This document shows, piece after piece, positions 29,688 through 39,452 of a DNA stretch of 64,000 nt. A program made the position numbers and the translations under genes. The notes beneath the pieces were generated by a model. It searched no databases. It was given only the letters and a program-made list of their open reading frames with translations, and had not been told where the DNA came from. The stretch is from positions 96,947 to 160,946 of the forward strand of contig BPGX01000007.1 of the NCBI GenBank assembly GCA_026003255.1. Direction: 5' to 3'. How positions within the stretch are numbered: the first letter of the stretch is position 1; each line of letters opens with the position of its first letter. The stretch comes from Bacteroidia bacterium (lineage in GTDB: Bacteria > Bacteroidota > Bacteroidia > B-17B0 > Aurantibacillaceae).

Positions 29688-29696
29688 TTATCCACA
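29688..29696 (+). promoter_or_regulatory. Perfect DnaA-box sequence TTATCCACA
   Basis: A 9-of-9 match to the consensus DnaA box lies in the 94-bp divergent gap between parE and the next gene, just upstream of the parE promoter. It is single, so it could be a regulatory DnaA site or chance. No cluster suggests an origin here. Confidence 0.3.
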
Positions 29697-29725
29697 ATTA
29701 TATTTTAATATCTATTTTTACGGCA

Positions 29726-30409
29726 ATGAAGATAAAATTATTCTTACTTTTTGTATTTATCTATAAATCATTTTTAACTCAAACAGTCGTTCAAGGATTT
29801 GTTTTTGATGAAGATTCTACCAAAGTATTGCCATTTGCTTATGTTATTAATAAAAATACAAGTTTTGGAACTGTTACAGACGTTAATGGATTTTTTTCGT
29901 TAAAAGCGAATGAACAGGATACAATTATATTTTCTTATACAGGATATGTAAAAAAATATGTTCCTGTTTTTATATTACAGAAAAATAATAAAATTATTCT
30001 CAAGAAAAATACATTTTTACTTAAACAAGTGAATGTTCAGGTTTTTAAGTATGAAAATTATGAGAAAGATTATATGAAGCGGGTCATTGAGAAAACACAG
30101 ATGCCAGTTATTGATGTGATTTCCAGTCCCATTACAGCGCTTTATATGCAATTCAGTAAAAAAGGTAGAGAACTCCAAAAACTTTCTAAAATTTTTGAAG
30201 AGATATTCATAAAAGAACAGGTAGAGAAAAAAATTAATCCTCAAATACTTTATCAATTAACAGGGGATGCGAATATAGATATTGATGCTTTAAGGAAATT
30301 TTGTGGATTTTATTTGAGTGATTATTATATACTAAATCACGAGGGCTATGATTTATATTCCAAAGTTTTAGAATGCTATTACCGTTACAAATTTGAAAAA
30401 GAAAATTGA
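29726..30409 (+). CDS. Carboxypeptidase-regulatory-like domain protein, exported
   Basis: This 227-residue protein has a signal peptide (residues 1 to about 18, LFLLFVFIYKSFLTQ). A CarboxypepD_reg-like beta-sandwich (about 20-105) follows: VVQGFVFDEDSTKVLPFAYV, TSFGTVTDVNGFFSLKANEQ and DTIIFSYTGYVKKYVP. This domain typically precedes TonB-dependent receptors or stands on short envelope proteins, as here. The C-terminal half is charged and helical and I do not recognise it. The gene converges on trpS, and the two stop codons abut exactly. Its role is unknown. Confidence 0.85.
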   Translation: MKIKLFLLFVFIYKSFLTQTVVQGFVFDEDSTKVLPFAYVINKNTSFGTVTDVNGFFSLKANEQDTIIFSYTGYVKKYVPVFILQKNNKIILKKNTFLLKQVNVQVFKYENYEKDYMKRVIEKTQMPVIDVISSPITALYMQFSKKGRELQKLSKIFEEIFIKEQVEKKINPQILYQLTGDANIDIDALRKFCGFYLSDYYILNHEGYDLYSKVLECYYRYKFEKEN

Positions 30410-31384
30410 TTATCTATATCCCAATACTTTTCTAACTATATCTAATTTTTCTAATGCTACTTTCCTTGCTTTATTCTCTCCTATTTGTAAAATTTCTTCT
30501 AACTTTTGAGTGTTCTGCATTAGTTCATTGTAAATTTTTCTCTCTTCCTGAAACTTTGAAAGAATTAACTCAAACAACGCGGTTTTAGCGTGTCCATAAC
30601 CATAACCACCCCTTAAGTAATTTTCACGCATTATTTCAACATCTTTTGGTTCAGCCAATAATTTATATAATTTAAAAACATTGCAAGTATCAGGATTTTT
30701 CGGTGCCTCAAGTGGCGTACTATCCGTTACAATTGACATGATAACTTTCTTTAATTCTTTTTCAGGTAAAAAGATATTGATAAAATTTTTATAGGTCTTG
30801 CTCATTTTCTGCCCATCAATACCAGGAACAATCATTACTTCCTCTTTAATTTTGGCTTCTGGAAGTATGAAAATTTCCTGATTGGTAATTCTATTAAAAG
30901 CGGCTGCAATATCACGAGTCATTTCAAGATGTTGTATCTGGTCTTTTCCAACAGGTACAACTTCTCCATCGTATAGCAGTATATCGGCAGCCATTAGGAC
31001 AGGATACGTAAACAGACCGGCATTTACATCACTCAGCCGATTACTTTTATCTTTGAAAGAATGCGCATTGGCCAACATTGGGAAAGGCGTAAAGCAATTT
31101 AAATACCAGGTAAGTTCACAAACTTCTGGAATTCTACTTTGTCGATAAAAATAATGTTTATTGTAATCTAAACCAAAGGCAATCCATGTGGCTGCTACAG
31201 CATAAGTACTTTCACGAATAAAATCTGCATCTTTAATAGAAGTAAGTGAATGTAAATCTGCAATGAAATAAAACGCCTCATTTCCCGGAACATTACTCAA
31301 TTCAATCGCAGGAAGAATAGCACCCAAGATGTTTCCAAGGTGAGGAATATTAGTGCTTTGTATACCGGTTAAAATTCTTGCCAT
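30410..31384 (-). CDS. trpS: Tryptophan--tRNA ligase
   Basis: TrpRS charges tRNA(Trp). The 324-residue class I synthetase has the HIGH-equivalent PHLGN at residues 14-18 and the KMSKS-equivalent GQKMSKTY near residue 195. The tryptophan-pocket region (FIADLHSLTS; LMAADILLYDGEVVPVGKDQ) is conserved. I chose ATG 31384, three codons into the open frame, because the family starts MARILTGIQ. It lies downstream of dnaN on the same strand, but a repeat with a hairpin separates them. Confidence 0.96.
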   Translation of the reverse strand: MARILTGIQSTNIPHLGNILGAILPAIELSNVPGNEAFYFIADLHSLTSIKDADFIRESTYAVAATWIAFGLDYNKHYFYRQSRIPEVCELTWYLNCFTPFPMLANAHSFKDKSNRLSDVNAGLFTYPVLMAADILLYDGEVVPVGKDQIQHLEMTRDIAAAFNRITNQEIFILPEAKIKEEVMIVPGIDGQKMSKTYKNFINIFLPEKELKKVIMSIVTDSTPLEAPKNPDTCNVFKLYKLLAEPKDVEIMRENYLRGGYGYGHAKTALFELILSKFQEERKIYNELMQNTQKLEEILQIGENKARKVALEKLDIVRKVLGYR

Positions 31385-31400
31385 CGGGCACAATTATACT

Positions 31401-31480
31401 GAAAAATAATCTGTGAAAATCTGTTCGCCCTGTTAAATATAGCAAACAGGGTAAATCAGTAATATCCGCGTTCTATTGTT
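31401..31480. repeat. Dispersed repeat family 1 (copy 4) interrupted by a hairpin
   Basis: AATCTGTGAAAATCTGTTC is followed by CCCTGTT (31428-31434), a 10-base loop and AACAGGG (31445-31451). The repeat then resumes as AATCAGTAATATCCGCGTTC and TATTGTTTT. The hairpin is not present in the other copies. It lies between dnaN and trpS and has no T-run, so it is not a standard terminator. Confidence 0.65.
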
Positions 31481-31499
31481 TTAATTTAATTAAAATACA

Positions 31500-32636
31500 T
31501 TAATACGTTGTAATAGGCATAATGAGTGAAATCACTTTTTCACCCGGATTTTCCTGATGGGGTTTTACAAGCACGGCTCTACTGGCTTCTGTCATTTCAA
31601 AAACAATTTCATCCGAAGTAATATTCTGTAATTGTTCTAATAACAATGGTGCATTAAAAGCAATTGCAAATGCTTCACCTTCATAAGTACAATTCAGATT
31701 TTCAAGAGCAGATTCGTTAAACTCTTCATTAACTGCCGTTACTTTTAATAAACTTCCATTCATCTCAAATTGAACACGATTATTTTCAAGTGTAGAAAAT
31801 ACTTTTACACGACGAATGGATGCGATTAATGCGTTTCTATCTACAATTAATTTCTTAGAATAGTTTTTAGGGAAAATATCTCTGTATTTAGGAAATTCAC
31901 CAGAAGCCAATTTTGAATAAACCGTATATTCTCCAACTTTAAGTTGTACAAGACCTTTGGCATAATTAATTTCAACTGCATCATCAAATTTATCTAAAAT
32001 TTTAGCAATAACTGGGATATTCTTTTTAGGTAAAATAAAAGCGTTATTGGTTTCAGGTCGAGAATCCGTACGCGTGTATTCAATCAAACGATGCGTATCA
32101 GTTGCAACAAACACGGCTTCGTTTTCAAAAAACTGACAATAAACTCCACAAAGATTAGGACGAAGTTCTACATCATCCGATGCAGCAAATAAAGTTTTAT
32201 CTAATCCTGTTTTGAAAATATCCGATTTAATCGTGAAACTAGCCAAAAATTCTGTATCTTGAGGTAATGATGGATACTGGTCGCCATTGAAAACACTGAT
32301 TTTATACTCACCCTGGTCTGTTTTAAGTTTAATAGCCATTTCATCCGGAAGCAAAATGAACGTAATGGGTTGTTCGGGTAAACTTTGTAATATCTCAATG
32401 ATCTTTTTACCATTAATTACAAAACCATTTTCAAAATTATGAGTACTATCAGAAGAAGGGCTGACATGAATAGCCGTTTGCACCTGTAAATCTTGACTAT
32501 ATGCAGTGATATTTAAAAATTCTTTATGAATTTCAAATAAAAATCCTTCTAGAAGAGGATTCATTTTATTGGTAGACAAAATGGGACTTAAATTTTTGAG
32601 GTGGTCTAAAACAATTGTAGGAGTAGTAATAAACAT
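31500..32636 (-). CDS. dnaN: DNA polymerase III beta subunit (sliding clamp)
   Basis: DnaN is the ring that tethers DNA polymerase III to DNA. The 378-residue protein has the three-domain clamp layout. Recognisable segments include LLEGFLFEIHKEFLNITAYS in domain I, LFAASDDVELRPNLCGVYCQ in domain II (the conserved clamp motif ending GVY), FVATDTHRLIEYTR, and the C-terminal end AVLVKPHQENPGEKVISLIM PI/TY that forms the protein-binding cleft. Two adjacent ATG codons exist (32634-32636 and 32637-32639); I use the inner one. dnaA is about 20 kb away, so the classical dnaA-dnaN pairing is absent. Confidence 0.96.
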   Translation of the reverse strand: MFITTPTIVLDHLKNLSPILSTNKMNPLLEGFLFEIHKEFLNITAYSQDLQVQTAIHVSPSSDSTHNFENGFVINGKKIIEILQSLPEQPITFILLPDEMAIKLKTDQGEYKISVFNGDQYPSLPQDTEFLASFTIKSDIFKTGLDKTLFAASDDVELRPNLCGVYCQFFENEAVFVATDTHRLIEYTRTDSRPETNNAFILPKKNIPVIAKILDKFDDAVEINYAKGLVQLKVGEYTVYSKLASGEFPKYRDIFPKNYSKKLIVDRNALIASIRRVKVFSTLENNRVQFEMNGSLLKVTAVNEEFNESALENLNCTYEGEAFAIAFNAPLLLEQLQNITSDEIVFEMTEASRAVLVKPHQENPGEKVISLIMPITTY

Positions 32637-32656
32637 CATAAGCAATTAATTTTGGG

Positions 32657-32689
32657 CAAAAATAATTCAAACTTAAACTTAAATCACAA
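32657..32689 (-). promoter_or_regulatory. Predicted promoter of dnaN
   Basis: TTG (32687-32689), a 22-base spacer and TATTTTTG (32657-32664), read leftward, fit the Bacteroidota pattern apart from a slightly long spacer. The ATG is about 20 bp downstream. Confidence 0.5.
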
Positions 32690-32745
32690 ACATTTTATTA
32701 ACAATGATAGAAAGTTATACACTAAAAAAGATATAAAAAATGTAC

Positions 32746-35400
32746 TTAATTTTTTATAATTTTTTCTACGATTTTCTCTTTTTCATTTATTGTAATTTCT
32801 ACAACATACACCCCACCGGGTAATTCTTCAATATTAACGGGATACTTATTAACCCCACCTAATAAATTTATTTCTTTTGAAATTACTTTATTACCATAAA
32901 CATCATAGGCAATAACTGATGCTTTACCATTGTTGGTAGTTAATCTGGATTCTATTGTACAATAAATTTCTGTTGAAGCCGGATTAGGGAATACGGATAA
33001 AACAAATACTTCATTCATTTCTGCATCTATTGAAATTATACGTGTTTCGCTTTCTTTTCCATAATTTTCAATAGATTTAATTTTATAATAATTAATTTTG
33101 CCTAATGGTGCTGTAATATCTTCAAAGTGATATTTTGAAGGAAGGTTATTGGGTTTGGTAATACCAATTTTTTCAAAATTAATACCATCGTTACTTCTTA
33201 AAATTTCAAATGTTTTAATATCGCTTTCCTCTGCTGTTTCCCAATATAAATGATTAACCTTTTGAATTCTTTCACCATAAAATGACTTAAATCCGATTGG
33301 CAAAACAACACAACCTGAAGCACAGGAACCGCTTGGTGTAAACCGATAAGCAGCATTGCTCATTGTCCATTGAGTTGGGTAATTATGAGCCGTCATATTA
33401 ACCGGTGGAATGTAAATAGTCCCGTCATAATTATGTAATCCCATTACAGCATAACCACCATTCCACGAAGTACAAACTTGCTTATTTTTAATGTGAATTT
33501 CAATATTTCCATTTTCAAAAATTTTAATTTGACCAGAAAATCTGGGCAAAACGGAGCTTTCACAGGAAAAAGAATAATAAGGAATATCCTCCCATGATAT
33601 TACTACTCTCCTATTAGGAGCCGTACCAAATGTAGCATACTGAATTTTACTGGTTGCTAAAGTGGCTGAACTCGCTGGATTAATATCATGCCAGGGTCCT
33701 AAAATAGCATTACGGGGAATAGAAGTTCCAAAAACAGGGGCAGCAGCTGAAATACTATATCCCGTCCAAACATTAGGTGCTGCATAATCAGTTGATTGAA
33801 TATTTGGAAAACACGGAACAGCATCAAATACAAAAGAGGAGTTAGAAGCAGGATACCCTCCCCAATATGTTGCACCATCCCAGCAGGTAGAGAAACCAAA
33901 CATGACAATAGTACTAAACAATCTGTCGTCAGTCATAGGAAGTGCTGTGCCACTAAAGTTTTCAAAATTATAAGTGATTGAAGATGCTGTATATCCCATA
34001 TTACAGGAAGTTGATCCTGTGTTTATTAAATTTACGCTTAAACTATAAGAGTTACATGAAGGAGAAGGAAAAACATCAATGACAATATAATATACTTGAC
34101 CCGCCGTCACGTTGGCACAAAGTTGTTTGCTTCCACTTGAACTTTGAAATTGACTTACACAGGTTCCTCCACTTAATGGGCAACCTTGATATAACATAAT
34201 TCCTGTCCAACTGCCAGAAGAATTTAAGTTGATGTTTACTGTTCCACTTGTAGTTGGTGTAAAGCTATATACTACATCTTCACCTCCATAATAACTACTA
34301 CTACCGCAAACAGCACTTACATTTGAGGAAGTAACATCATTTCCCATTCCACATGTAGTTAAATTTCCAGTAGAATATGGTAAAGAAGGAATTTGAATTA
34401 AATCACATACACAAGGTTGAGAAATGATGGAAGCAGAAATAACAGATGTTGTACTTGTATTGGCTCCACAAGTAGCAATGCAACGAAAATATCTTACCGT
34501 TCCTGAACCTCCAGTCATATTGTATGTAGCGGTATAAGTTGGTGAAGCGCTACCAATATTAGTCCATGGACCTCCTGCTGAATTAGCAACTTGCCATTGG
34601 TAAGTAATACCACATCCTGCATTAGACGGAGGGGTTAGGCTGAGTGTTGTTGTATATGCCGAACAACGAACATTTGGAACTGCAACAGGATTACTTATAG
34701 TAGGAGCACCACTACAAGTAACCGGATCCCATCTATAAATCTGCCCATTAGCAGGTTTAGTATTTAAATTATCTGTTTCAACAGTAGAAGATGCGGTAGG
34801 TGAACCGCCAGTCCCATTTAATGATAAAAAAGGGAGAGGAGAACCGCTGCCATTTAATCCAATAGAGGCGTCGGCACTATATACACTACCACTTTCCTGT
34901 TTATACCAAAATTCTATTCTGTTAGTTGTTTCGTAGAGCCAAACCTGAAAAGAAATAACAGCCACGTTGGCTCCATAATCCCACTCCATTTCTCTCCATT
35001 CAATCTTAAATATCCTATTAGGGGAAGTACCGGTAGTTAAATATTTCACATTTTGAGTACATTGCAAATCATCCCATAAGGGCGCTACAATTAAGGAACC
35101 TGTACCATCTAAATCGTTATAAGTCATTGAACTTGTAATACTCATATCAAAGGTAAGCCAGCCATTTGAGGAAACTTTAATTTGTGTGTAGGGCTGACAG
35201 TTGTAATAAAAGGTAAATGGGAGTGTTATGGCTGAAGAAAGTGCGTCGTCAGCCGTATTACTGGATAAAGCATTGGTTGCACCGGTTAAATAATTGTAAG
35301 TTCCTGTAGCCGAACTAAAGGAATAATTTAATTGTGCGTTTAATACATCTTTACCCAATAAATAAAATAAAAATGAAGTAAAAACAACAATTTTTTTCAT
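32746..35400 (-). CDS. Large cell-surface protein with T9SS type A sorting domain
   Basis: This 884-residue protein has a signal peptide (FTSFLFYLLGKDVLNAQ). Residues of about 25-225 form a jelly-roll-like module (LPFTFYYNCQPYTQIKVSSN, then GSLIVAPLWDDLQ). An Ig-like module lies at about 235-320 (GITYQWQVANSAGGPWTNIG) and a PPC-like module at about 330-455 (YYGGEDVVYSFTPTTSGTVN). A second jelly-roll-like module lies at about 465-690. The C-terminal region of about 80 residues is a type A sorting signal (LSVFPNPASTEIYC to VEITINEKEKIVEKIIKN). It is exported by Sec, then by T9SS, and anchored or released at the surface. Adhesion is a guess. It follows a small exported protein gene by 12 bp. Confidence 0.9.
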   Translation of the reverse strand: MKKIVVFTSFLFYLLGKDVLNAQLNYSFSSATGTYNYLTGATNALSSNTADDALSSAITLPFTFYYNCQPYTQIKVSSNGWLTFDMSITSSMTYNDLDGTGSLIVAPLWDDLQCTQNVKYLTTGTSPNRIFKIEWREMEWDYGANVAVISFQVWLYETTNRIEFWYKQESGSVYSADASIGLNGSGSPLPFLSLNGTGGSPTASSTVETDNLNTKPANGQIYRWDPVTCSGAPTISNPVAVPNVRCSAYTTTLSLTPPSNAGCGITYQWQVANSAGGPWTNIGSASPTYTATYNMTGGSGTVRYFRCIATCGANTSTTSVISASIISQPCVCDLIQIPSLPYSTGNLTTCGMGNDVTSSNVSAVCGSSSYYGGEDVVYSFTPTTSGTVNINLNSSGSWTGIMLYQGCPLSGGTCVSQFQSSSGSKQLCANVTAGQVYYIVIDVFPSPSCNSYSLSVNLINTGSTSCNMGYTASSITYNFENFSGTALPMTDDRLFSTIVMFGFSTCWDGATYWGGYPASNSSFVFDAVPCFPNIQSTDYAAPNVWTGYSISAAAPVFGTSIPRNAILGPWHDINPASSATLATSKIQYATFGTAPNRRVVISWEDIPYYSFSCESSVLPRFSGQIKIFENGNIEIHIKNKQVCTSWNGGYAVMGLHNYDGTIYIPPVNMTAHNYPTQWTMSNAAYRFTPSGSCASGCVVLPIGFKSFYGERIQKVNHLYWETAEESDIKTFEILRSNDGINFEKIGITKPNNLPSKYHFEDITAPLGKINYYKIKSIENYGKESETRIISIDAEMNEVFVLSVFPNPASTEIYCTIESRLTTNNGKASVIAYDVYGNKVISKEINLLGGVNKYPVNIEELPGGVYVVEITINEKEKIVEKIIKN

Positions 35401-35412
35401 ATTATTCGTGTT

Positions 35413-35808
35413 TTAATTTCCATTTTCAATTTCTTTTTTCAAAATATCTGCTTCTGCCCCATCAAAATCACAATAACTGATTATTTCTTTTATAGATGCC
35501 TCATCGTCCATATTCACTTTTTCAATCAGAATTTCTCGTAATTTGTCGTCAGTACTAACGAACAAATTATAAATATCAGAAGGTTTCTGAAATATTGAAT
35601 TATCATACTTAAATATTACCAATTGATGACTATTGCAAAATGCAATGTACTTTAGACCTTCTGTAGCTTGAATTTTATTGATGACATACGATTTATTTTC
35701 TTTTGAATTGATAGCTACAAAAGCCCATTTATTAGTTTGAGCATGTATTTTATGAATTGTTAATACGCAAAACAACAAAATTAAAACAACTTGCCTGGTA
35801 TAATACAT
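35413..35808 (-). CDS. Small exported protein of unknown function
   Basis: This 131-residue protein has a clear signal peptide (VVLILLFCVLTIHKIHAQ). The mature part of about 110 residues includes a segment that looks like a beta-sheet followed by helices rich in Asp/Glu (MDDEASIKEIISYCDFDGAE). ATG 35808 is chosen because the longer frame adds 16 residues ahead of the signal peptide. It is 12 bp upstream of the T9SS surface-protein gene and probably cotranscribed. I do not recognise the family. The 311 bp upstream, as far as pnp, hold no gene that I can see. Confidence 0.65.
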   Translation of the reverse strand: MYYTRQVVLILLFCVLTIHKIHAQTNKWAFVAINSKENKSYVINKIQATEGLKYIAFCNSHQLVIFKYDNSIFQKPSDIYNLFVSTDDKLREILIEKVNMDDEASIKEIISYCDFDGAEADILKKEIENGN

Positions 35809-36119
35809 ATTTTCTAATTTAAAGTTTTGCGGTAATTTAAAAAATAATTTTCTCAACTTTTATCCATTTAAATAAATTGATAGTGCGTTTCGCTCAATAA
35901 AACACCCCATTCACTCAATCAATGTAAATTTTAACAATAAAATGAATGTATAAAAATATACTATCTGGAAAAAAATAATAGAATACACAAGATGAATTAA
36001 GTGTAATTTCAAAAGTAAACTTCTTAATCGTAAAAACTTACCCAATCCTTAACTCTATCAGTTTTAATTATTGTACAGTATTATCGCACAATTTGCTAGA
36101 GTTATAAAAATAAAAAATA

Positions 36120-38234
36120 TTATGACTTTGTTAATAAAACCTTTCTGGATACTTTGTATTTTCCTGTTTTAGGGTCAATGCCTAAATATTTCACTTCAAC
36201 AGTATCACCTTCTTTTAATACATCGGCTAAGGTTTCTCTTCTTGTCCAATCGTATTCAGAGATGTGTAATAAAGCATCTTTTCCGGGTAAGAATTCTACA
36301 AATGCTCCATAAGGCATTATTGATTTTACTTTTGCTGTGTAAATTTCTCCTACTTCAGGAATAGCAATGATTAGTTTGATTTTATTGACAGCCGCTTTCA
36401 CCGCTTGTTCATTAGCACCAAAGATATTGGCTCTTCCCATAATTCCTCCGGTTTCCTCTAATTGTATAGTGGTTTGAGTTTCTCGCTGGATTTCCTGGAT
36501 TATTTTTCCACCAGGACCAATAATAGCACCAAAATATTCCACTGGCACATCCATAGACACATATCTTGGAGCATGTTGTTTGAGTTCTTTTCTGGGTTCA
36601 GATAATGCTTTTAACATCTCATTCATAATGTGCATTCTGCCTTCTCTTGCTTGATAGAGTGCTTCTCTCATTATTTCATACGATAATCCATTCACCTTTA
36701 AATCCATTTGAACAGCCGTAATTCCATCCTTTGTCCCACACACTTTAAAGTCCATATCGCCTAAATGGTCTTCGTCACCAAGAATATCGGATAATACTGC
36801 ATAATTTCCTTTATCATCCGTAATCAATCCCATTGCAATACCGGCAACTGGCTTTTTAATTTGTATACCCGCATCCATCAAAGCAAGGGTTCCCGCACAA
36901 ACAGTCGCCATACTGGACGAACCATTACTTTCTAAAATATCAGACACTACCCGAATGGTATAACCTGTATCCTGCGGAACCATTCTCTTTAAAGCACGGT
37001 GGGCCAGATTACCATGTCCTATTTCTCTTCTACCAGGTCCTCGCATGGGTTTTACTTCTCCGGTAGAGAAAGGTGGAAAGTTATAGTGTAAGATAAACTT
37101 CTCTTCTTCAATTTTTATAGCTTTGTCTAAAATCAGAATATCATCTGGTGTACCAAGCGTTACAGTAGTCAATGATTGGGTTTCTCCTCTTGTAAAAATA
37201 GCACTACCATGGGCCATCGGTAAATAATTCACCTCGCAATAAATAGGACGAATGTCCTTTAACCCTCTACCATCCAGACGAAATCTTTCTTCTAAAATCA
37301 TTTTTCGAACGGCATCGTATTCTATAAGTCCATAATATTTATCAATAAGTGCTGATTTTTCTTTTAATTCTTCTTCTGAAAATTGCTTTTTATATTCTTC
37401 TAAAACTGCAGCAAATGCTTTTTTGCGTTCTTGTTTATTAGGATTTTTACTTTTTGCTACTTCATAAACTTTATCGAACAAATCACTGTACATTTTTTGC
37501 TTTAAATCTTCATCTTTTGTCTCATGCTGATATTCACGTTTGGCAGGTGCATTGGCTTTTTGTGCAAACTCTTTAATGGCTTGAATCTGAATTCTAATAG
37601 CGTTGTGTGCAAATTGAATCGCTTCAATCATCTCATCCTCGGAAATTTCATCCATTTCACCTTCTACCATGACAATATCTGTTTCAGTTGCGGCGACAAT
37701 CATGTCTATTTTAGATTTTTCAAGAGTTTCAATATCCGGATTGAGAATAAATTGACCGTTTACTTTTCCAACTCTGACTTCGGACATAATTTTTGTTACC
37801 GGAACGTCTGATACGGCTAATGCAGCAGATGCAGCAAGTCCAGCAAGAGCATCGGGCATATCTTTTTTATCACTGGAAATTAAATAGATTAAAACTTGTG
37901 TATCGGCGTGATAATCTTCGGGAAATAATGGACGGAGTGCTCTATCCACCAATCGACTCACAAGTATTTCATAATCGGACAATTTACCTTCTCTCTTAAA
38001 GAAAGAGCCAGGAATTCGTCCTGATGCAGAAAATTTTTCCTGATAATCAACCGTTAATGGCATAAAATCTACGCCCTCTTTGGCTTCATTAGCACTTACC
38101 ACTGTAGCCAATAGCATGGTGTTATTAAATTTAACAACAACAGATCCATGAGCTTGTCTTGCTAATTTTCCCGTTTCTAAAGTAATGGTTCTTCCGTCAC
38201 CAATATCAAAAGTGTGTGTAACTGCGTTTAACAT
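36120..38234 (-). CDS. pnp: Polyribonucleotide nucleotidyltransferase (PNPase)
   Basis: PNPase degrades RNA 3' to 5' by phosphorolysis and can also add tails. The 704-residue chain has two RNase PH-like domains, with [20 protein letters not shown] in the first and [19 protein letters not shown] and [19 protein letters not shown] (metal/phosphate site) in the second. A KH domain ([18 protein letters not shown]) and an S1 domain ([20 protein letters not shown]) end the protein. I use ATG 38234, since the longer frame adds 12 residues not found in the family. rpsO lies upstream on the same strand, with a strong hairpin between them that is placed to control pnp. Confidence 0.97.
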   Translation of the reverse strand: MLNAVTHTFDIGDGRTITLETGKLARQAHGSVVVKFNNTMLLATVVSANEAKEGVDFMPLTVDYQEKFSASGRIPGSFFKREGKLSDYEILVSRLVDRALRPLFPEDYHADTQVLIYLISSDKKDMPDALAGLAASAALAVSDVPVTKIMSEVRVGKVNGQFILNPDIETLEKSKIDMIVAATETDIVMVEGEMDEISEDEMIEAIQFAHNAIRIQIQAIKEFAQKANAPAKREYQHETKDEDLKQKMYSDLFDKVYEVAKSKNPNKQERKKAFAAVLEEYKKQFSEEELKEKSALIDKYYGLIEYDAVRKMILEERFRLDGRGLKDIRPIYCEVNYLPMAHGSAIFTRGETQSLTTVTLGTPDDILILDKAIKIEEEKFILHYNFPPFSTGEVKPMRGPGRREIGHGNLAHRALKRMVPQDTGYTIRVVSDILESNGSSSMATVCAGTLALMDAGIQIKKPVAGIAMGLITDDKGNYAVLSDILGDEDHLGDMDFKVCGTKDGITAVQMDLKVNGLSYEIMREALYQAREGRMHIMNEMLKALSEPRKELKQHAPRYVSMDVPVEYFGAIIGPGGKIIQEIQRETQTTIQLEETGGIMGRANIFGANEQAVKAAVNKIKLIIAIPEVGEIYTAKVKSIMPYGAFVEFLPGKDALLHISEYDWTRRETLADVLKEGDTVEVKYLGIDPKTGKYKVSRKVLLTKS

Positions 38235-38259
38235 AAAATTATTTTTATTGTTTATAATT

Positions 38260-38312
38260 AAAAAGGGCATTTCACATCAAATCAAAACATGATGATTCAA
38301 TGTGTAATGCCC
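38260..38312 (-). terminator. Hairpin with T-run between rpsO and pnp (attenuator or processing site)
   Basis: Read leftward, GGGCATTACACAT (38300-38312) pairs with ATGTGAAATGCCC (38265-38277). This gives 12 base pairs with one T-T mismatch, and a further short stem is possible in the 22-base loop. Five T follow directly (38260-38264). It sits 28 bp after the rpsO stop and about 30 bp before the pnp start. It has the form of an intrinsic terminator. Since pnp has no other obvious promoter, partial read-through or cleavage is likely. Confidence 0.75.
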
Positions 38313-38339
38313 CCCCTGATTGAATAAGTAAGAAAGTAA

Positions 38340-38609
38340 TTACTTTCTTATGTCTAGTTCTTTAATTAGAGATCTATATTTATCTAAATGATGTGCTTTT
38401 AAGTAATTTAAAAGTTTTCTTCTTTGATTTACCAATTTTATCAAAGATCTTTGAGTAACAAAATCTTTTTTATTGGTTTGAAGATGTTCAGAAAGGTGTT
38501 GTATTCTTTCTGTAAGTAAAGCTATTTGAGCAGAAGTATCTCCTGTATTTTTTTCGCTTCCTGCAATTTTTTTAATAATCTCTGCTTTTTTTTCTTTGAG
38601 TAATGCCAT
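38340..38609 (-). CDS. rpsO: 30S ribosomal protein S15
   Basis: This 89-residue primary 16S rRNA-binding protein has the four-helix S15 layout. The typical GDTSAQIALLTERIQHLSEH (about 23-42) and the conserved core LVNQRRKLLNYLKAHHLDKY (about 59-78) are present. The length is exactly that of the family. It follows tsf by 10 bp, which makes it part of the rplM-rpsI-rpsB-tsf run here, and precedes pnp as in many bacteria. Confidence 0.98.
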   Translation of the reverse strand: MALLKEKKAEIIKKIAGSEKNTGDTSAQIALLTERIQHLSEHLQTNKKDFVTQRSLIKLVNQRRKLLNYLKAHHLDKYRSLIKELDIRK

Positions 38610-38619
38610 AGATTTTATT

Positions 38620-39441
38620 TTATGATAATGAATAACGTTTAAATGCTACTACCTTTGCATCTTTATCAATAGATTGTAAGTATTGCGCAACGTTTATTTT
38701 GCTATCTTTAATGTATTCTTGATTCAATAAAGTTGCTTCTTTGAAGAATTTATTTAATTTACCTTGTGCAATTTTTTCGACCATATCTTCTGGCTTACCT
38801 TCTTGTCTTACTTGTTCTCTTGCGATTTCTAATTCTCGTTCTAATACAGATTGAGGCACATCATTTTTATCAATTGAAACAGGTGCCATTGCAGCTACTT
38901 GCATAGCGATATTCTTAGCCGCTTCTGAATCAATAACTTTACTAAATCCGATAATTACAGCCAATCTATTACCAGGATGAATGTATGAAACTACATAAGG
39001 AGCTTCTAATGAAGCATAGTAGCCAATTTCAATTTTTTCTCCAATTTTGGCGATTTGCTCCATCAATTTATCACTGATAGAAATATCAGAGTTAAAAGGT
39101 AATTTTTTCAAGCTTTCTACATCAGAAGGAAATTTTTCTAAAGCAATATTCGCTACTTCTTCTGCAAAAGATTGAAAATCCTGATTTTTAGCTACGAAAT
39201 CTGTTTCACAATTGATAGACAATAAGATGGCTTTAACGTTATCTTTTACTTTTGCTAAAACGTAACCTTCTTTAGCATCACGATCTTGTCTATTGGCAGC
39301 GATTTTCGCTCCCTTTTTTCTAAGATAATCAATAGCTTTTTCAAAATCGCCTCCACTTTCTTCAAGTGCTTTTTTACAATCCATCATTCCAGCACCTGTT
39401 TGTTGTCTTAATTTATTAATATCCGCTACTGTAACTGCCAT
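38620..39441 (-). CDS. tsf: Elongation factor Ts
   Basis: EF-Ts reloads EF-Tu with GTP. The 273-residue chain begins with the UBA-like domain (VADINKLRQQTGAGMMDCKK ALEESGG). It then has the EF-Tu contact motif SINCETDFVAKNQDF (the TDFV loop is intact). The coiled/dimerisation region includes HPGNRLAVIIGFSKV and the end has EQVRQEGKPEDMVEKIAQGK and LLNQEYIKD. The length is normal for Bacteroidota. rpsB is 11 bp upstream. Confidence 0.98.
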   Translation of the reverse strand: MAVTVADINKLRQQTGAGMMDCKKALEESGGDFEKAIDYLRKKGAKIAANRQDRDAKEGYVLAKVKDNVKAILLSINCETDFVAKNQDFQSFAEEVANIALEKFPSDVESLKKLPFNSDISISDKLMEQIAKIGEKIEIGYYASLEAPYVVSYIHPGNRLAVIIGFSKVIDSEAAKNIAMQVAAMAPVSIDKNDVPQSVLERELEIAREQVRQEGKPEDMVEKIAQGKLNKFFKEATLLNQEYIKDSKINVAQYLQSIDKDAKVVAFKRYSLS

Positions 39442-39452
39442 AATAGTAAATT

